DNA of 64,000 bases from an uncultured Collinsella sp. (lineage in GTDB: Bacteria > Actinomycetota > Coriobacteriia > Coriobacteriales > Coriobacteriaceae), in assembly GCA_959027945.1 (NCBI GenBank), contig CAUFRO010000001.1, forward strand, positions 1-64,000. The letters are read 5' to 3'. Below, piece by piece: positions 7,050 to 15,497 of the stretch (the stretch's first letter is position 1; every line of letters starts with the position of its first letter). The notes beneath the pieces were generated by a model, which was not told the origin of the DNA, did not search any database, and worked only from the letters and a program-made list of their open reading frames with translations. The position numbers and the translations under genes are program-made.

Positions 7050-8372
7050 ATGCTGCAGAGAAAAGCGAAAGCACAGTTTGAATCTTGGCTTGCCTCGTCG
7101 CCTAACAAGGCTCTTTTGGTCAAGGGCGCCCGACAGGTAGGAAAGTCATATCTGGTCAACGTCTTTGCAAACGAATCGTTCGAAAATGTCGTGACGTTCG
7201 ACCTTATCGCCGACGCGTCCGTGCGTGATTCGTTTTTGGCGGCGAAAAGTGCGGATGACCTGCTTATGCGCATGTCTATCGCTGCGACGCAGCCGATGGT
7301 TGCGAACAAGACCGTCGTGGTTATCGACGAGGTGCAGCGATGCCCCAACGTGGTGACGTTTATCAAATACCTGGTCCAGCGCGGCGACTTTCGATACATC
7401 CTTACCGGATCGCTCCTTGGCGTTGAGCTCGAGGGCATCGATTCCCTGCCGGTGGGGTATGTCGAGCAGGTCCAGATGTACCCGCTCGACTTTGAAGAGT
7501 TTTGCTGGGCAAATGGCGTTGGTGCCAGCGTGTTTGACATGCTCAGGGGCTGTCTAAAGGATGAGGAGGAGCTCCCCGGCTACCTGTATGACCGCTTGCT
7601 CAATCTGTTCCATCAGTATGTGGTGGTGGGAGGCATGCCCGACGCGGTCAATTCCTTCTTGGCGACGCGCAATGTCGACGAGGTTCGAAACATCCACCGC
7701 GATCTTCACGCCCTGTATCGCGATGACATCGCAAAGTACGCTCCGCCCGAGCTACGCTTGGTTATTCGCGATATCTATGATTTGATTCCCAGCGAGGCCG
7801 GTTCAAAAAACAAGCGATTCAAGCTGTCGTCGATTAGCGGTGTTAAGCGTTTTTCGCAGGTGACAGACCATTTTCTTTGGCTTTCGGAGGCGGGTGTTGC
7901 GCTTCCCGTGTATAACGTGACAGCTCCGGTAGCGCCTCTTTTAATGGGGGAGCAGCGAAATCTGTTTAAGCTGTTTTACTTGGACACCGGAATGCTCATG
8001 TCCTCATATTCCAAGAAGGTTGCCCAAGGAGTTTTTGATGGAGAGGCAGAAGGCCCCTTTGGCATGAATATGGGGGCGGCATTCGAGGGCTTTGTCGCGC
8101 AAGAGCTCAAGGCCCACGGATTCAGATTGCGCTACTTTACGTCTAAAAAGGTCGGCGAGCTCGATTTTGTTGAGGAGACGCTCGATGGGGAAGTGCTTGC
8201 TATCGAGGTCAAATCGGGCAAGAGCTTTAAGTCCCACGCGGCGCTCGATAACGCACTGGCAACGAAGGGCTACGGAATCGATCGCGCCCTGGTACTTGCG
8301 GAATGTAATCTTCACCGCGATGGTGACGTGCTGTATCTACCCATCTTTATGACAGGGCTTTTGGAGCCGTAA
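7050..8372 (+). CDS. AAA-family ATPase with DUF4143 and nuclease-like C-terminus
   Basis: About 440 aa of the common bacterial AAA_14/DUF4143 family, whose function is not established. Residues 20-150 are the ATPase: Walker A GARQVGKS at 26-33 and Walker B VVVIDEVQ near 90. The DUF4143 part follows (about 190-360). The C-terminus has ELDFV and AIEVKSGK near 370-390, the pattern of a PD-(D/E)xK nuclease fold. The start MLQRKAKA at 7050 has AAGGGA 8 nt upstream; the frame could open at GTG 7017. Four 33-bp-spaced repeats precede it. It stands alone, with no partner in the same direction. Confidence 0.85.
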   Translation: MLQRKAKAQFESWLASSPNKALLVKGARQVGKSYLVNVFANESFENVVTFDLIADASVRDSFLAAKSADDLLMRMSIAATQPMVANKTVVVIDEVQRCPNVVTFIKYLVQRGDFRYILTGSLLGVELEGIDSLPVGYVEQVQMYPLDFEEFCWANGVGASVFDMLRGCLKDEEELPGYLYDRLLNLFHQYVVVGGMPDAVNSFLATRNVDEVRNIHRDLHALYRDDIAKYAPPELRLVIRDIYDLIPSEAGSKNKRFKLSSISGVKRFSQVTDHFLWLSEAGVALPVYNVTAPVAPLLMGEQRNLFKLFYLDTGMLMSSYSKKVAQGVFDGEAEGPFGMNMGAAFEGFVAQELKAHGFRLRYFTSKKVGELDFVEETLDGEVLAIEVKSGKSFKSHAALDNALATKGYGIDRALVLAECNLHRDGDVLYLPIFMTGLLEP

Positions 8373-8409
8373 TGTGCCGCCGGCTCTTCCGGCCCTCCCT
8401 TAACCCTCG

Positions 8410-9420
8410 CTACTCGTCGTCCTCGTCGTTGGGGTCGCCCTTGAGGGTGTTGATGTCCAGGTACTGGTTATCGTCCTCTTTTTGCTGGGTCTCCGACTCC
8501 GCTTGGGTGGGGCCGCGGAACAGCTGGAATCCCTCAAACGCAATGACGCCGAGCAGGGCAATGACAATGGCGATAAAGGCAACCTTGACTGCCTGCGGAA
8601 ATTCCGAGAAACGCAGCGCCTTTTCCTTGGCGTAATAATCGGCGAAGCGCTCTTCGCCCGTGCTTTTGGTATACGCCGGTGCGGACGCGGCCTCCGGGTC
8701 ATATTCCGGTGCAGGCGTGGCAGCGTACGGATCGTTGAGATAATCGCTCGATGCGGTGCCATAATCCTCTGTCTCGATGCGACCGTTGCCAGCATAGTCA
8801 TCGGAATAATCGGAATATGCCGCACCGCCCTCATAGTCCGCGGCGCCCGTGTTGGCGGCAAAAAGCGGGTTAACTGGAACATCGAGCGCCGGCATGCCGG
8901 TAGAGGTCTCGTCCAGATCGGCCGCTGCCCACGAGTCGTAGGCGACCTGATGGGCAGTGGGCTCATCGAGCCTTGTGACCGGAGGCTTGCGTGTCGCAGA
9001 AACAGGCAGCTGCTGGGCGCTGTACATAACGGTGCTGTCGGCCGATTTGCCCTGCGCCGCCGCGGCGAGAAACGCCGCCGTCTCGGACGGGTCGCTTGCG
9101 AGGTGGGGAACGGGCATGGTTGCCGGAGCAGGTGCGGGTATCGGTGCAGGCGCAGGTGCCGAAACAGGCGATTGCGCAGGTGCCGAAACAGGCGCAGGCG
9201 CGGGTGCCGCCGCGGGTTTAGGCGCGAGCGAGGGATTCGGGCTTGACGGGCGGGCCCCGCCGCCCATAAGCTCATCGGCGGTCCAGGGGCGATCGTCCAT
9301 CACGTCGTCGAGGCTCAACGCAAACAGATCGTCTTCGTCTCCATCGAACATGCGGTGCACATGTCCACCAATTGCCGGAGTCACTCCGCGACCGGTGCAC
9401 GATGCCTTGCTCAACGCCAT
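8410..9420 (-). CDS. Membrane-anchored Pro/Ala-rich protein of unknown function
   Basis: 336 aa, not assigned to a family. Residues 1-~55 contain an acidic segment (MFDGDEDDLFALSLDD). About 58-115 is dense in Pro and Ala (repeats such as PAPAPVSAPA) and likely disordered. About 160-260 is Tyr/Asp-rich, and one transmembrane helix (VAFIAIVIALLGVIAF) lies near 285-305, followed by a short acidic tail. There is no signal peptide, so the long N-terminus is probably cytoplasmic and the tail outside. The start MALSKASC has GAAAGGGTGG just upstream. It sits downstream of the YheO-like regulator gene on the same strand, about 120 bp away. The layout recalls envelope or cell-division scaffolds, but nothing specific supports that. 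Confidence 0.65.
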   Translation of the reverse strand: MALSKASCTGRGVTPAIGGHVHRMFDGDEDDLFALSLDDVMDDRPWTADELMGGGARPSSPNPSLAPKPAAAPAPAPVSAPAQSPVSAPAPAPIPAPAPATMPVPHLASDPSETAAFLAAAAQGKSADSTVMYSAQQLPVSATRKPPVTRLDEPTAHQVAYDSWAAADLDETSTGMPALDVPVNPLFAANTGAADYEGGAAYSDYSDDYAGNGRIETEDYGTASSDYLNDPYAATPAPEYDPEAASAPAYTKSTGEERFADYYAKEKALRFSEFPQAVKVAFIAIVIALLGVIAFEGFQLFRGPTQAESETQQKEDDNQYLDINTLKGDPNDEDDE

Positions 9421-9543
9421 TCTGTTCCACCCTTTCGAAATGCTTATCTCATCGATTATATGGAACTTGCCTTGCAGCCGAGTCTCGGATTCGTGCATTC
9501 CAGAACTCGCGCCCAAAAGGGGAGGGGCGACTGGGCGAACTTC

Positions 9544-10197
9544 CTACTTGTCGCTGGCCGCAGCTTTGGCCTCGTTGAGGTAGCTATAGAAGCTGTATTT
9601 AGAGATGCCAAAGAACTCGCAGGCGCGCTCGCTCGACTTGGAAATGAGGAAGGCACCGCGACGGTCGAGGTAGCCAATGGCGCGAATGCGCTCGTCTTTG
9701 GTCATGAGCGCCGCGGGCTTGCCCACAAACTGTTCGCACTCGCGTAGCAGGTCCTCGAGCAGGTCGCCGATGTTTTTGGTAATGGGCTCGGGCTCGGTGT
9801 ATCCCGTTCCGCCGGTGCCGGTAAAGGCGTCGAGCGAACGTTCGAAAGCCTTCATAAGCGTAATGTCAAAGTTGATGGCCAAAATGCCGACGGGCTTGCC
9901 CTCGTCGTTGCGGATAAAGATCGTCGAGGACTTGAGCAGCTTGCCGTCGGTGGTTTTGGTGAGGTACGGCTCGCGGTCGCGTACGTCGGTGGCACCCTCG
10001 TGCATGGACTCAAACACAATGTGGCTGGGACCGTCGCCCAGCTTGCGCCCGCTTACGTGGCCGTTTTCGATCACCACGATAGAGTGGTCAACGTCCTCGG
10101 TCTCCAGGTCGTGGACGACAACTTCGCAGTTGGGGCCAAATTGGAGCGCCAGGCCGTGTGCTAGGCGCTTGTAAAACTCAATCTGTGCGGGGGTCAT
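9544..10197 (-). CDS. YheO-type PAS/HTH transcriptional regulator
   Basis: About 217 aa. Residues 5-~120 match the YheO-like PAS domain (LALQFGPNCEVVVHDLE, KSSTIFIRNDEGKPVGILAINFD). The C-terminal ~60 residues form the associated helix-turn-helix (LDRRGAFLISKSSERACEFF). The start MTPAQIEF has AGGAAGG upstream, preferred over an ATG ten codons earlier. Relatives such as DauR regulate amino-acid catabolic genes in response to a ligand. It is transcribed divergently from the diaminopropionate ammonia-lyase gene and shares a 277-bp control region with a 16-bp inverted repeat, so it probably regulates the purine/diaminopropionate block. The ligand is unknown. Confidence 0.85.
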   Translation of the reverse strand: MTPAQIEFYKRLAHGLALQFGPNCEVVVHDLETEDVDHSIVVIENGHVSGRKLGDGPSHIVFESMHEGATDVRDREPYLTKTTDGKLLKSSTIFIRNDEGKPVGILAINFDITLMKAFERSLDAFTGTGGTGYTEPEPITKNIGDLLEDLLRECEQFVGKPAALMTKDERIRAIGYLDRRGAFLISKSSERACEFFGISKYSFYSYLNEAKAAASDK

Positions 10198-10335
10198 GGG
10201 TGCCTTCCTAAAAATTAGTTTGGGCACACTTTGCCATAAACCCCACTTGACCGCAAATAACGAAAGCGTCGCTGCGTTGTGTGACCGTTCGGCGGCGAAA
10301 AAGTACCGATTACGGCAACAAACAATTCGTTAGGT

Positions 10336-10388
10336 ATGCCAATCAAAAAGTGTGGTAGAACATTACTAACAAACTTTTTGTTTGGCAT
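10336..10388. promoter_or_regulatory. 16-bp inverted repeat, candidate operator or hairpin
   Basis: ATGCCAATCAAAAAGT (10336-10351) and its complement ACTTTTTGTTTGGCAT (10373-10388) agree at 15 of 16 positions, with a 21-bp spacer. It lies midway between the divergent YheO-type regulator and dpaL, the expected place for that regulator's operator. A leader hairpin is the alternative. Confidence 0.6.
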
Positions 10389-10474
10389 CCACATAAAAGT
10401 TCAGCCGTGTGAATAGGATCGCGCTGAAACGCGTATGCGGGGGCCGGCAAGAGAGAACTTAAGGAGTTCACTGT

Positions 10475-11689
10475 ATGGCCGATAAGATCCAGTGGGCGGG
10501 CAACACGATGCCCAAGAGCGATGACAAGCACTTGGGAATCATGAGTCTCGACCACGTGAAGAAGGCCCGCGCCTTCCACCAGTCGTTCCCCCAGTACACC
10601 GTCACTCCGCTTGCCCGTCTGGACGGTCAGGCTGCGCGCCTGGGCCTGTCCAACCTGTGCGTTAAGGACGAGAGCTATCGCTTTGGCCTCAACGCCTTTA
10701 AGGTCCTGGGCGGCTCGTTTGCCATGGCCAACTACATTGCCGACGAGACCGGCAAGGACGTTGCCGAGTGCACCTTCGATTACCTGACTTCCGATCAGCT
10801 TGCCAAGGACTTTGGCCAGGCTACCTTCTTTACCGCCACCGACGGCAACCATGGCCGCGGCGTGGCATGGGCTGCCAACAAGCTGGGCCAGAAGGCTGTC
10901 GTGCACATGCCCAAGGGTTCCACCAAGCCCCGCTTCGATAACATCGCCGCCGAGGGCGCCACGGTGACCATCGAAGAGGTCAACTACGACGAGTGCGTGC
11001 GCATGGCCGCCGCCGAGGCCGATGCCTGCGAGCGCGGTGTCATCGTTCAGGACACCGCCTGGGAGGGCTACGAGAAGATCCCGTCCTGGATCATGGAGGG
11101 TTACGGCACCATGGCCTCCGAGGCTGCCGAGCAGCTGCGCGAGATGGCCATCAACCGCCCGACGCACGTCTTTGTCCAGGCTGGCGTGGGTTCGCTCGCC
11201 GGCGCCGTGGTGGGTTACTTCACCAACCTGTATCCCGATAACCCGCCCACCTTTGTCGTGGTTGAGTGCGCTCCTGCCGCCTGCCTGTACAAGGGCGCTG
11301 CCGCCGGCGACGGCGACCCGCGCATCGTGGACGGCGATATGCCCTCCATCATGGCCGGTCTGTGCTGCGGCGAGCCCAACATCCTGGGCTGGGATATCCT
11401 GCGCAACCACACCACCGCCTTCGTGTCCTGCCCCGACTGGGTCACCGCTCGCGGCATGCGCACCTTGGGCGCTCCCGAGAAGGGCGACCCGCGCGTCATC
11501 TCCGGCGAGTCCGGCGCTGTGACCACCGGCCTGGTCGAGACTCTCATGCTCGATCCCGAGTACGCCGAGCTCAAGGAACTCATCGGCCTGGACAAGACGA
11601 GCTCCGTGCTCTGCTTCTCCACCGAGGGCGACACCGATCCGGATCAGTACCGTCGCATCGTTTGGGAGGGCGAGTATCCCACTTGCTAG
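10475..11689 (+). CDS. dpaL: Diaminopropionate ammonia-lyase
   Basis: PLP enzyme converting 2,3-diaminopropionate to pyruvate and ammonia (YgeX/DpaL), 404 aa, full length. The PLP lysine is in YRFGLNAFKVLGGSF near residue 77; TDGNHGRGVAW and a glycine-rich AGVGSLAGAVVG cofactor loop are present. AAGGAG lies 8 nt before the ATG. ygeX belongs to the gene set tied to anaerobic purine/urate breakdown in enterobacteria and gut anaerobes. Here it is first in the run ygeX-ygeY-ygeW-mocA-hyuA, divergent from the YheO-type regulator. Confidence 0.95.
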   Translation: MADKIQWAGNTMPKSDDKHLGIMSLDHVKKARAFHQSFPQYTVTPLARLDGQAARLGLSNLCVKDESYRFGLNAFKVLGGSFAMANYIADETGKDVAECTFDYLTSDQLAKDFGQATFFTATDGNHGRGVAWAANKLGQKAVVHMPKGSTKPRFDNIAAEGATVTIEEVNYDECVRMAAAEADACERGVIVQDTAWEGYEKIPSWIMEGYGTMASEAAEQLREMAINRPTHVFVQAGVGSLAGAVVGYFTNLYPDNPPTFVVVECAPAACLYKGAAAGDGDPRIVDGDMPSIMAGLCCGEPNILGWDILRNHTTAFVSCPDWVTARGMRTLGAPEKGDPRVISGESGAVTTGLVETLMLDPEYAELKELIGLDKTSSVLCFSTEGDTDPDQYRRIVWEGEYPTC

Positions 11690-11710
11690 CAGGATGACCT
11701 GTCCGGGCGG

Positions 11711-11817
11711 CGGAGCATATGTTTGCTCCCTGCTCGAACAGTCCTGCGCAAGACGGAAAGCACATTAAGTGCTTTCCTTTGCGTGCGGAACTCGCGACGG
11801 AGCAAACATATGCTCCG
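11711..11817. repeat. Nested inverted repeat between ygeX and ygeY
   Basis: A perfect 19-bp inverted repeat: CGGAGCATATGTTTGCTCC at 11711-11729 and its complement at 11799-11817. Between the arms sits a second hairpin, GAAAGCAC-ATTAA-GTGCTTTC at 11757-11777. The whole could fold into a 107-nt cruciform or RNA stem. It may act as an ygeX terminator/processing site or be a miniature palindromic element. Confidence 0.6.
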
Positions 11818-11929
11818 CTGCCCTACGTTAACTTGCTTGCCGGATGCTCGACCTCACGCTGCTTGGCACAAGTGATCTATCTGAAAGAAATCCACCTGTA
11901 GGTAAACCCTTGTAGAAAGGTTGACTGTA

Positions 11930-13315
11930 ATGACTAAAGAACTCGATTTTGATGCCATTAAGGCTGCTGCGGAGTCCCACCGTGCTGATATGACGCGTTT
12001 TCTTCGCGCAATGATTAGCCATCCTTCCGAGTCCTGCGAGGAGGGCGAGGTTGTCGCTTGCATTAAGGCCGAGATGGAGGCCCTCGGTTATGACGAGGTC
12101 AAGGTTGACGGCCTGGGCAACGTTATGGGCTTTATGGGCGAGGGCGACAAGATCATCGCCATCGACTCTCACATCGACACCGTCGGCATCGGCAACATCG
12201 AGAACTGGGACGCCGATCCCTATGAGGGCTACGAGACCGACGAGATCATCTACGGCCGCGGCGGCTCCGACCAGGAGGGCGGCATGGCTTCTGCTACCTA
12301 CGCTGCCAAGATGATGAAGGACATGGGCCTCATCCCCGAGGGCTACAAGATCATGGTCGTCGGTACCGTCCAGGAAGAGGACTGCGACGGCATGTGCTGG
12401 CAGTACATCTACAACAAGGACGGCATTAAGCCCGAGTTCGTCATTTCCACCGAGCCCACCGACGGCGGCATCTATCGCGGTCACCGCGGCCGTATGGAGA
12501 TCCGCGTCGACGTTCACGGCACCTCCTGCCACGGCTCCGCTCCCGACCGCGGCGACAACGCCATCTACAAGATGGCCGACATCATCGCCGACGTCCGCGC
12601 CCTCAACAACAACGGCTGCGACGAGTCGACCGACATCAAGGGCCTCGTCAAGATGCTCGACCCCAAGTACAACCCTGAGCACTTCGAGGACGCCCGCTTC
12701 CTGGGCCGCGGCACCTGCACCGTCAGCCAGATCTTCTACACCAGCCCCAGCCGCTGCGCCGTGGCCGACTCCTGCGCCATCTCCATCGACCGTCGTATGA
12801 CCGCCGGTGAGACCTGGGAGTCCTGCCTGGAAGAGATCCGCAACCTGCCGGCCGCCAAGAAGTACGGCGACGACGTGAAGGTCTCCATGTACATGTACGA
12901 CCGTCCGTCCTGGACCGGCGAGGTCTACGAGACCGAGGCTTACTTCCCCACGTGGATCAACAAGGAGACCGCTCCGCACGTCAAGGCTCTCGTCGACGCC
13001 CACAAGGCCATGTTCGGTGACGAGCGCATCGGCTGCGAGCCCAGCATGGGCAAGCGCACCGGTCGTCCGCTGTGCGACAAGTGGACCTTCTCCACGAACT
13101 GCGTCTCCATCCAGGGCCGCTATGGCATCCCCTGCGTCGGCTTTGGCCCGGGTGCCGAGTCTCAGGCCCACGCTCCCAACGAGGTCACCTACAAGGACGA
13201 CCTGGTCACCGCTGCCGCCATGTATGTGGCTGCCCTGAACCTCTACGATCCGAGCCAGGCCGATGGCGACGCCACCGTGTTCCGCGCCGGTCTGACCAAC
13301 AACAAGATCGATTAG
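11930..13315 (+). CDS. ygeY: M20-family peptidase/deacylase YgeY
   Basis: 461-aa zinc-dependent hydrolase of the M20 family. Metal-site motifs appear in order: SHIDTVG (His/Asp), [10 protein letters not shown] (bridging Asp), [10 protein letters not shown] (Glu-Glu), a STEPTDGG acidic site and a late His in ESQAHAPNE. The ATG at 11930 has AGAAAGG 9 nt upstream; a TTG nine bases earlier is less likely. In E. coli ygeY sits between ygeX and hyuA in the purine-catabolism cluster. It is thought to hydrolyse an acylated or carbamoylated intermediate that feeds diaminopropionate to YgeX; that substrate is inference. No signal peptide, so cytoplasmic. Confidence 0.92.
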   Translation: MTKELDFDAIKAAAESHRADMTRFLRAMISHPSESCEEGEVVACIKAEMEALGYDEVKVDGLGNVMGFMGEGDKIIAIDSHIDTVGIGNIENWDADPYEGYETDEIIYGRGGSDQEGGMASATYAAKMMKDMGLIPEGYKIMVVGTVQEEDCDGMCWQYIYNKDGIKPEFVISTEPTDGGIYRGHRGRMEIRVDVHGTSCHGSAPDRGDNAIYKMADIIADVRALNNNGCDESTDIKGLVKMLDPKYNPEHFEDARFLGRGTCTVSQIFYTSPSRCAVADSCAISIDRRMTAGETWESCLEEIRNLPAAKKYGDDVKVSMYMYDRPSWTGEVYETEAYFPTWINKETAPHVKALVDAHKAMFGDERIGCEPSMGKRTGRPLCDKWTFSTNCVSIQGRYGIPCVGFGPGAESQAHAPNEVTYKDDLVTAAAMYVAALNLYDPSQADGDATVFRAGLTNNKID

Positions 13316-13339
13316 TCCCATTCTTCGATTTTGTTGAGC

Positions 13340-13363
13340 CGGGGGGCTGCTTGCGCCCCCGGT
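13340..13363 (+). terminator. Hairpin downstream of ygeY
   Basis: A GC stem (CCGGGGG, 10-nt loop, CCCCCGG) just after ygeY, without a following T-run. It may be a weak terminator or mRNA stabiliser before ygeW, whose own ribosome site is at about 13507. Confidence 0.4.
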
Positions 13364-13521
13364 GCCCCCCCCTGTTGACTTGGGGCCCGCGGTCGTTATC
13401 TCCCATGCTTCCTCGACGGTGGCGGGTCCTCGTCATAGCGCTCTGCATGTTCTAGCCACACGCGCATGCCGGAGCGCATCTACCCATTACCATCATTCGC
13501 ATCTTTGGAAAGGACACATAC

Positions 13522-14724
13522 ATGGACGCTAAGTTTACCGAGCTTGTCGAGCAGCTGAACGGTCTCGACTTTAAGGGTATGTACGGCAGCGACTTCCTGC
13601 ACACCTGGGACAAGACCACCGATGAGCTCAAGGCTCTCTACATCGTCGCCGACGCCCTGCGTCAGCTGCGCGAGAACAACGTTTCGCCCAAGATCTTCGA
13701 CTCGGGTCTGGCCGTCTCCCTGTTCCGCGACAACTCCACCCGTACGCGCTTCTCCTTCTCCAAGGCCGCCAACCTGCTCGGCCTTGAGCTGCAGGACCTG
13801 GACGAGAAGAAGTCCCAGATCGCCCACGGCGAGACCGTCCGCGAGACCGCTACCATGATCTCCTTCATGGCCGACGTCATCGGCATCCGCGACGACATGT
13901 ACATCGGCAAGGGCGACGCCTACATGGCCGAGGTCTCCGAGTCTGTCCAGCAGGCCTACGAGGACGGCGTTCTGGATCACCGCCCAACGCTCATTTCCCT
14001 GCAGTCCGACTCCGATCACCCCACGCAGTCCTCTGCCGACATGCTCTACCTCATCAACGAGTTTGGCGGTCTTGAGAACCTCAAGGGCAAGAAGGTTGCC
14101 GTTACCTGGGCCTATTCGCCCTCTTACGGCAAGCCGCTGTCCTGCCCGCAGTCGCTGATCAGCCTGCTGCCCCGCTTTGGCATGGACGTCACCCTGGCTC
14201 ACCCCGAGGGCTACGACCTCATGCCCGAGGTCGTCGAGCGCGCCAAGGGCTACGCCGCTGAGTCCGGCACCACCTTTAAGCAGGTCAACACCATGGCCGA
14301 GGCCTTCGAGGGCGCCGACATCGTGATCCCCAAGAGCTGGGCTCCGTTTGCCGCCATGGAGAAGCGCACCAACCTGTACGCCGAGGGCGACGACGCCGGC
14401 ATCGCTGCGCTCGAGAAGGAGCTGCTCGCTCAGAACGCCACCCATCAGGATTGGTGCTCCACGACCGAGCTCATGGAGAAGACCGCCAACGGCCAGGACA
14501 CCATCTTTATGCACCCGCTGCCCGCCGACATCTCCGGTGTCTCCTGCGAGCACGGCGAGGTTAACGCCGATGTCTTCGACATGCACCGCGTGGGCATGTA
14601 CAAGGAGGCCAGCTACAAGCCGTACGCCATCGCAGCCATGATGTTCCTGCAGAAGGTTGCCGATCCCGCCGCTACCCTCAATGCCCTCGACGAGCGCAAC
14701 ACCGCCCGTTGGCTCCAGGCCTAA
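13522..14724 (+). CDS. ygeW: Knotted carbamoyltransferase YgeW
   Basis: 400-aa aspartate/ornithine carbamoyltransferase-family protein, identified as YgeW. The carbamoyl-phosphate loop is STRTR in FRDNSTRTRFSF (about residue 75). HPTQSSADML and MHPLPADI are the other family motifs. GGAAAGG precedes the ATG. YgeW is linked to anaerobic purine degradation, where a carbamoyl group is transferred to or from a purine-derived intermediate; the exact physiological substrate is unsettled. It lies between ygeY and mocA with its own terminator downstream. The carbamate kinase that often accompanies it (yqeA) is not in the window. Confidence 0.93.
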   Translation: MDAKFTELVEQLNGLDFKGMYGSDFLHTWDKTTDELKALYIVADALRQLRENNVSPKIFDSGLAVSLFRDNSTRTRFSFSKAANLLGLELQDLDEKKSQIAHGETVRETATMISFMADVIGIRDDMYIGKGDAYMAEVSESVQQAYEDGVLDHRPTLISLQSDSDHPTQSSADMLYLINEFGGLENLKGKKVAVTWAYSPSYGKPLSCPQSLISLLPRFGMDVTLAHPEGYDLMPEVVERAKGYAAESGTTFKQVNTMAEAFEGADIVIPKSWAPFAAMEKRTNLYAEGDDAGIAALEKELLAQNATHQDWCSTTELMEKTANGQDTIFMHPLPADISGVSCEHGEVNADVFDMHRVGMYKEASYKPYAIAAMMFLQKVADPAATLNALDERNTARWLQA

Positions 14725-14747
14725 AGCCGGGTTGAGGTAAGCCATGT

Positions 14748-14788
14748 AAAGGGGGCGCTCTGCCAACCGGCGGGGGTGCCCTTTTTTG
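14748..14788 (+). terminator. Rho-independent terminator after ygeW
   Basis: AAAGGGGGCGC pairs with GTGCCCTTTTTT after a ~20-nt loop, and the stem runs into a six-T stretch. It lies 24 nt past the ygeW stop and closes the ygeX-ygeY-ygeW group. Confidence 0.65.
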
Positions 14789-14874
14789 CATCGCGGGCGT
14801 GCGGGATAAGCGCTTTCGATGTGGATGCCCGCGGCGCGAGTTATGGGTACGATGGTTTCGGGGGAGGTATCACC

Positions 14875-15489
14875 ATGAGACTTGGATGCGTCATTATGGC
14901 TTCGGGCGAGGGCAAGCGGTTTGGCTCTAACAAGATGCTTGCCGATATCTATGGCGAGCCGCTGATTGCCCGGGCCATCGATTCGGTTCCCCGGGGCTTT
15001 GACGTCGTGGTTTCGACGCGTTGGCCCGAGGTCGCTCAGATTTGCGAGGACAAGCATTGCCCGTGCGTTCTGCACGATGGCGAGCTGCGCAGCGAAAGCG
15101 TCCGTGCGGGCCTTTCGTGGGGAGTCGAACGCAACTGGAAAGGTTGCCTCTTTTTGCCGGGCGACCAGCCGCTTGTGAGCACGGACTCTTTTGAGGCCAT
15201 GGTTCGCGCGTTTGACGAGCGTGGCCGCAAACATCCGGTGCGCTTGGCGTGCAACGGTGAGCCTTCGAGCCCGGTGCTCTTTCCGGCGGAACTATTCGAT
15301 GCACTCATGCGTCTTGAAGGCAAGGACGGCGGGGGCTCGATTCTCAAGGACCGTACCGACGTGGTGCTGGTCGAGGCGCGTGCCTACGAGCTGTGGGATG
15401 TCGATACCGCAGAGGGACAGCGACGCATAACGGAGCATATCGCGGCCTGCTCGTATTTTGATCGCGTGGCCAACTGTATTAATCAATAA
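14875..15489 (+). CDS. mocA: Molybdenum cofactor nucleotidyltransferase MocA-like
   Basis: About 204 aa, MobA-like NTP transferase (YgfJ/MocA). The nucleotide loop is IMASGEGKRFGSNKML at residues 6-21, and the LFLPGDQPLV block near 100 carries the metal-binding Asp. MocA enzymes attach CMP to molybdopterin to mature molybdenum hydroxylases such as xanthine dehydrogenase. GGGGGAGG 8 nt ahead fixes the ATG; the frame is open further upstream across the ygeW terminator. It is followed by hyuA after 8 bp, so they form an operon. Its presence with yqeB, yqeC and xdhC implies a selenium/molybdenum hydroxylase encoded elsewhere. Confidence 0.88.
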   Translation: MRLGCVIMASGEGKRFGSNKMLADIYGEPLIARAIDSVPRGFDVVVSTRWPEVAQICEDKHCPCVLHDGELRSESVRAGLSWGVERNWKGCLFLPGDQPLVSTDSFEAMVRAFDERGRKHPVRLACNGEPSSPVLFPAELFDALMRLEGKDGGGSILKDRTDVVLVEARAYELWDVDTAEGQRRITEHIAACSYFDRVANCINQ

Positions 15490-15497
15490 GGAGCAAC

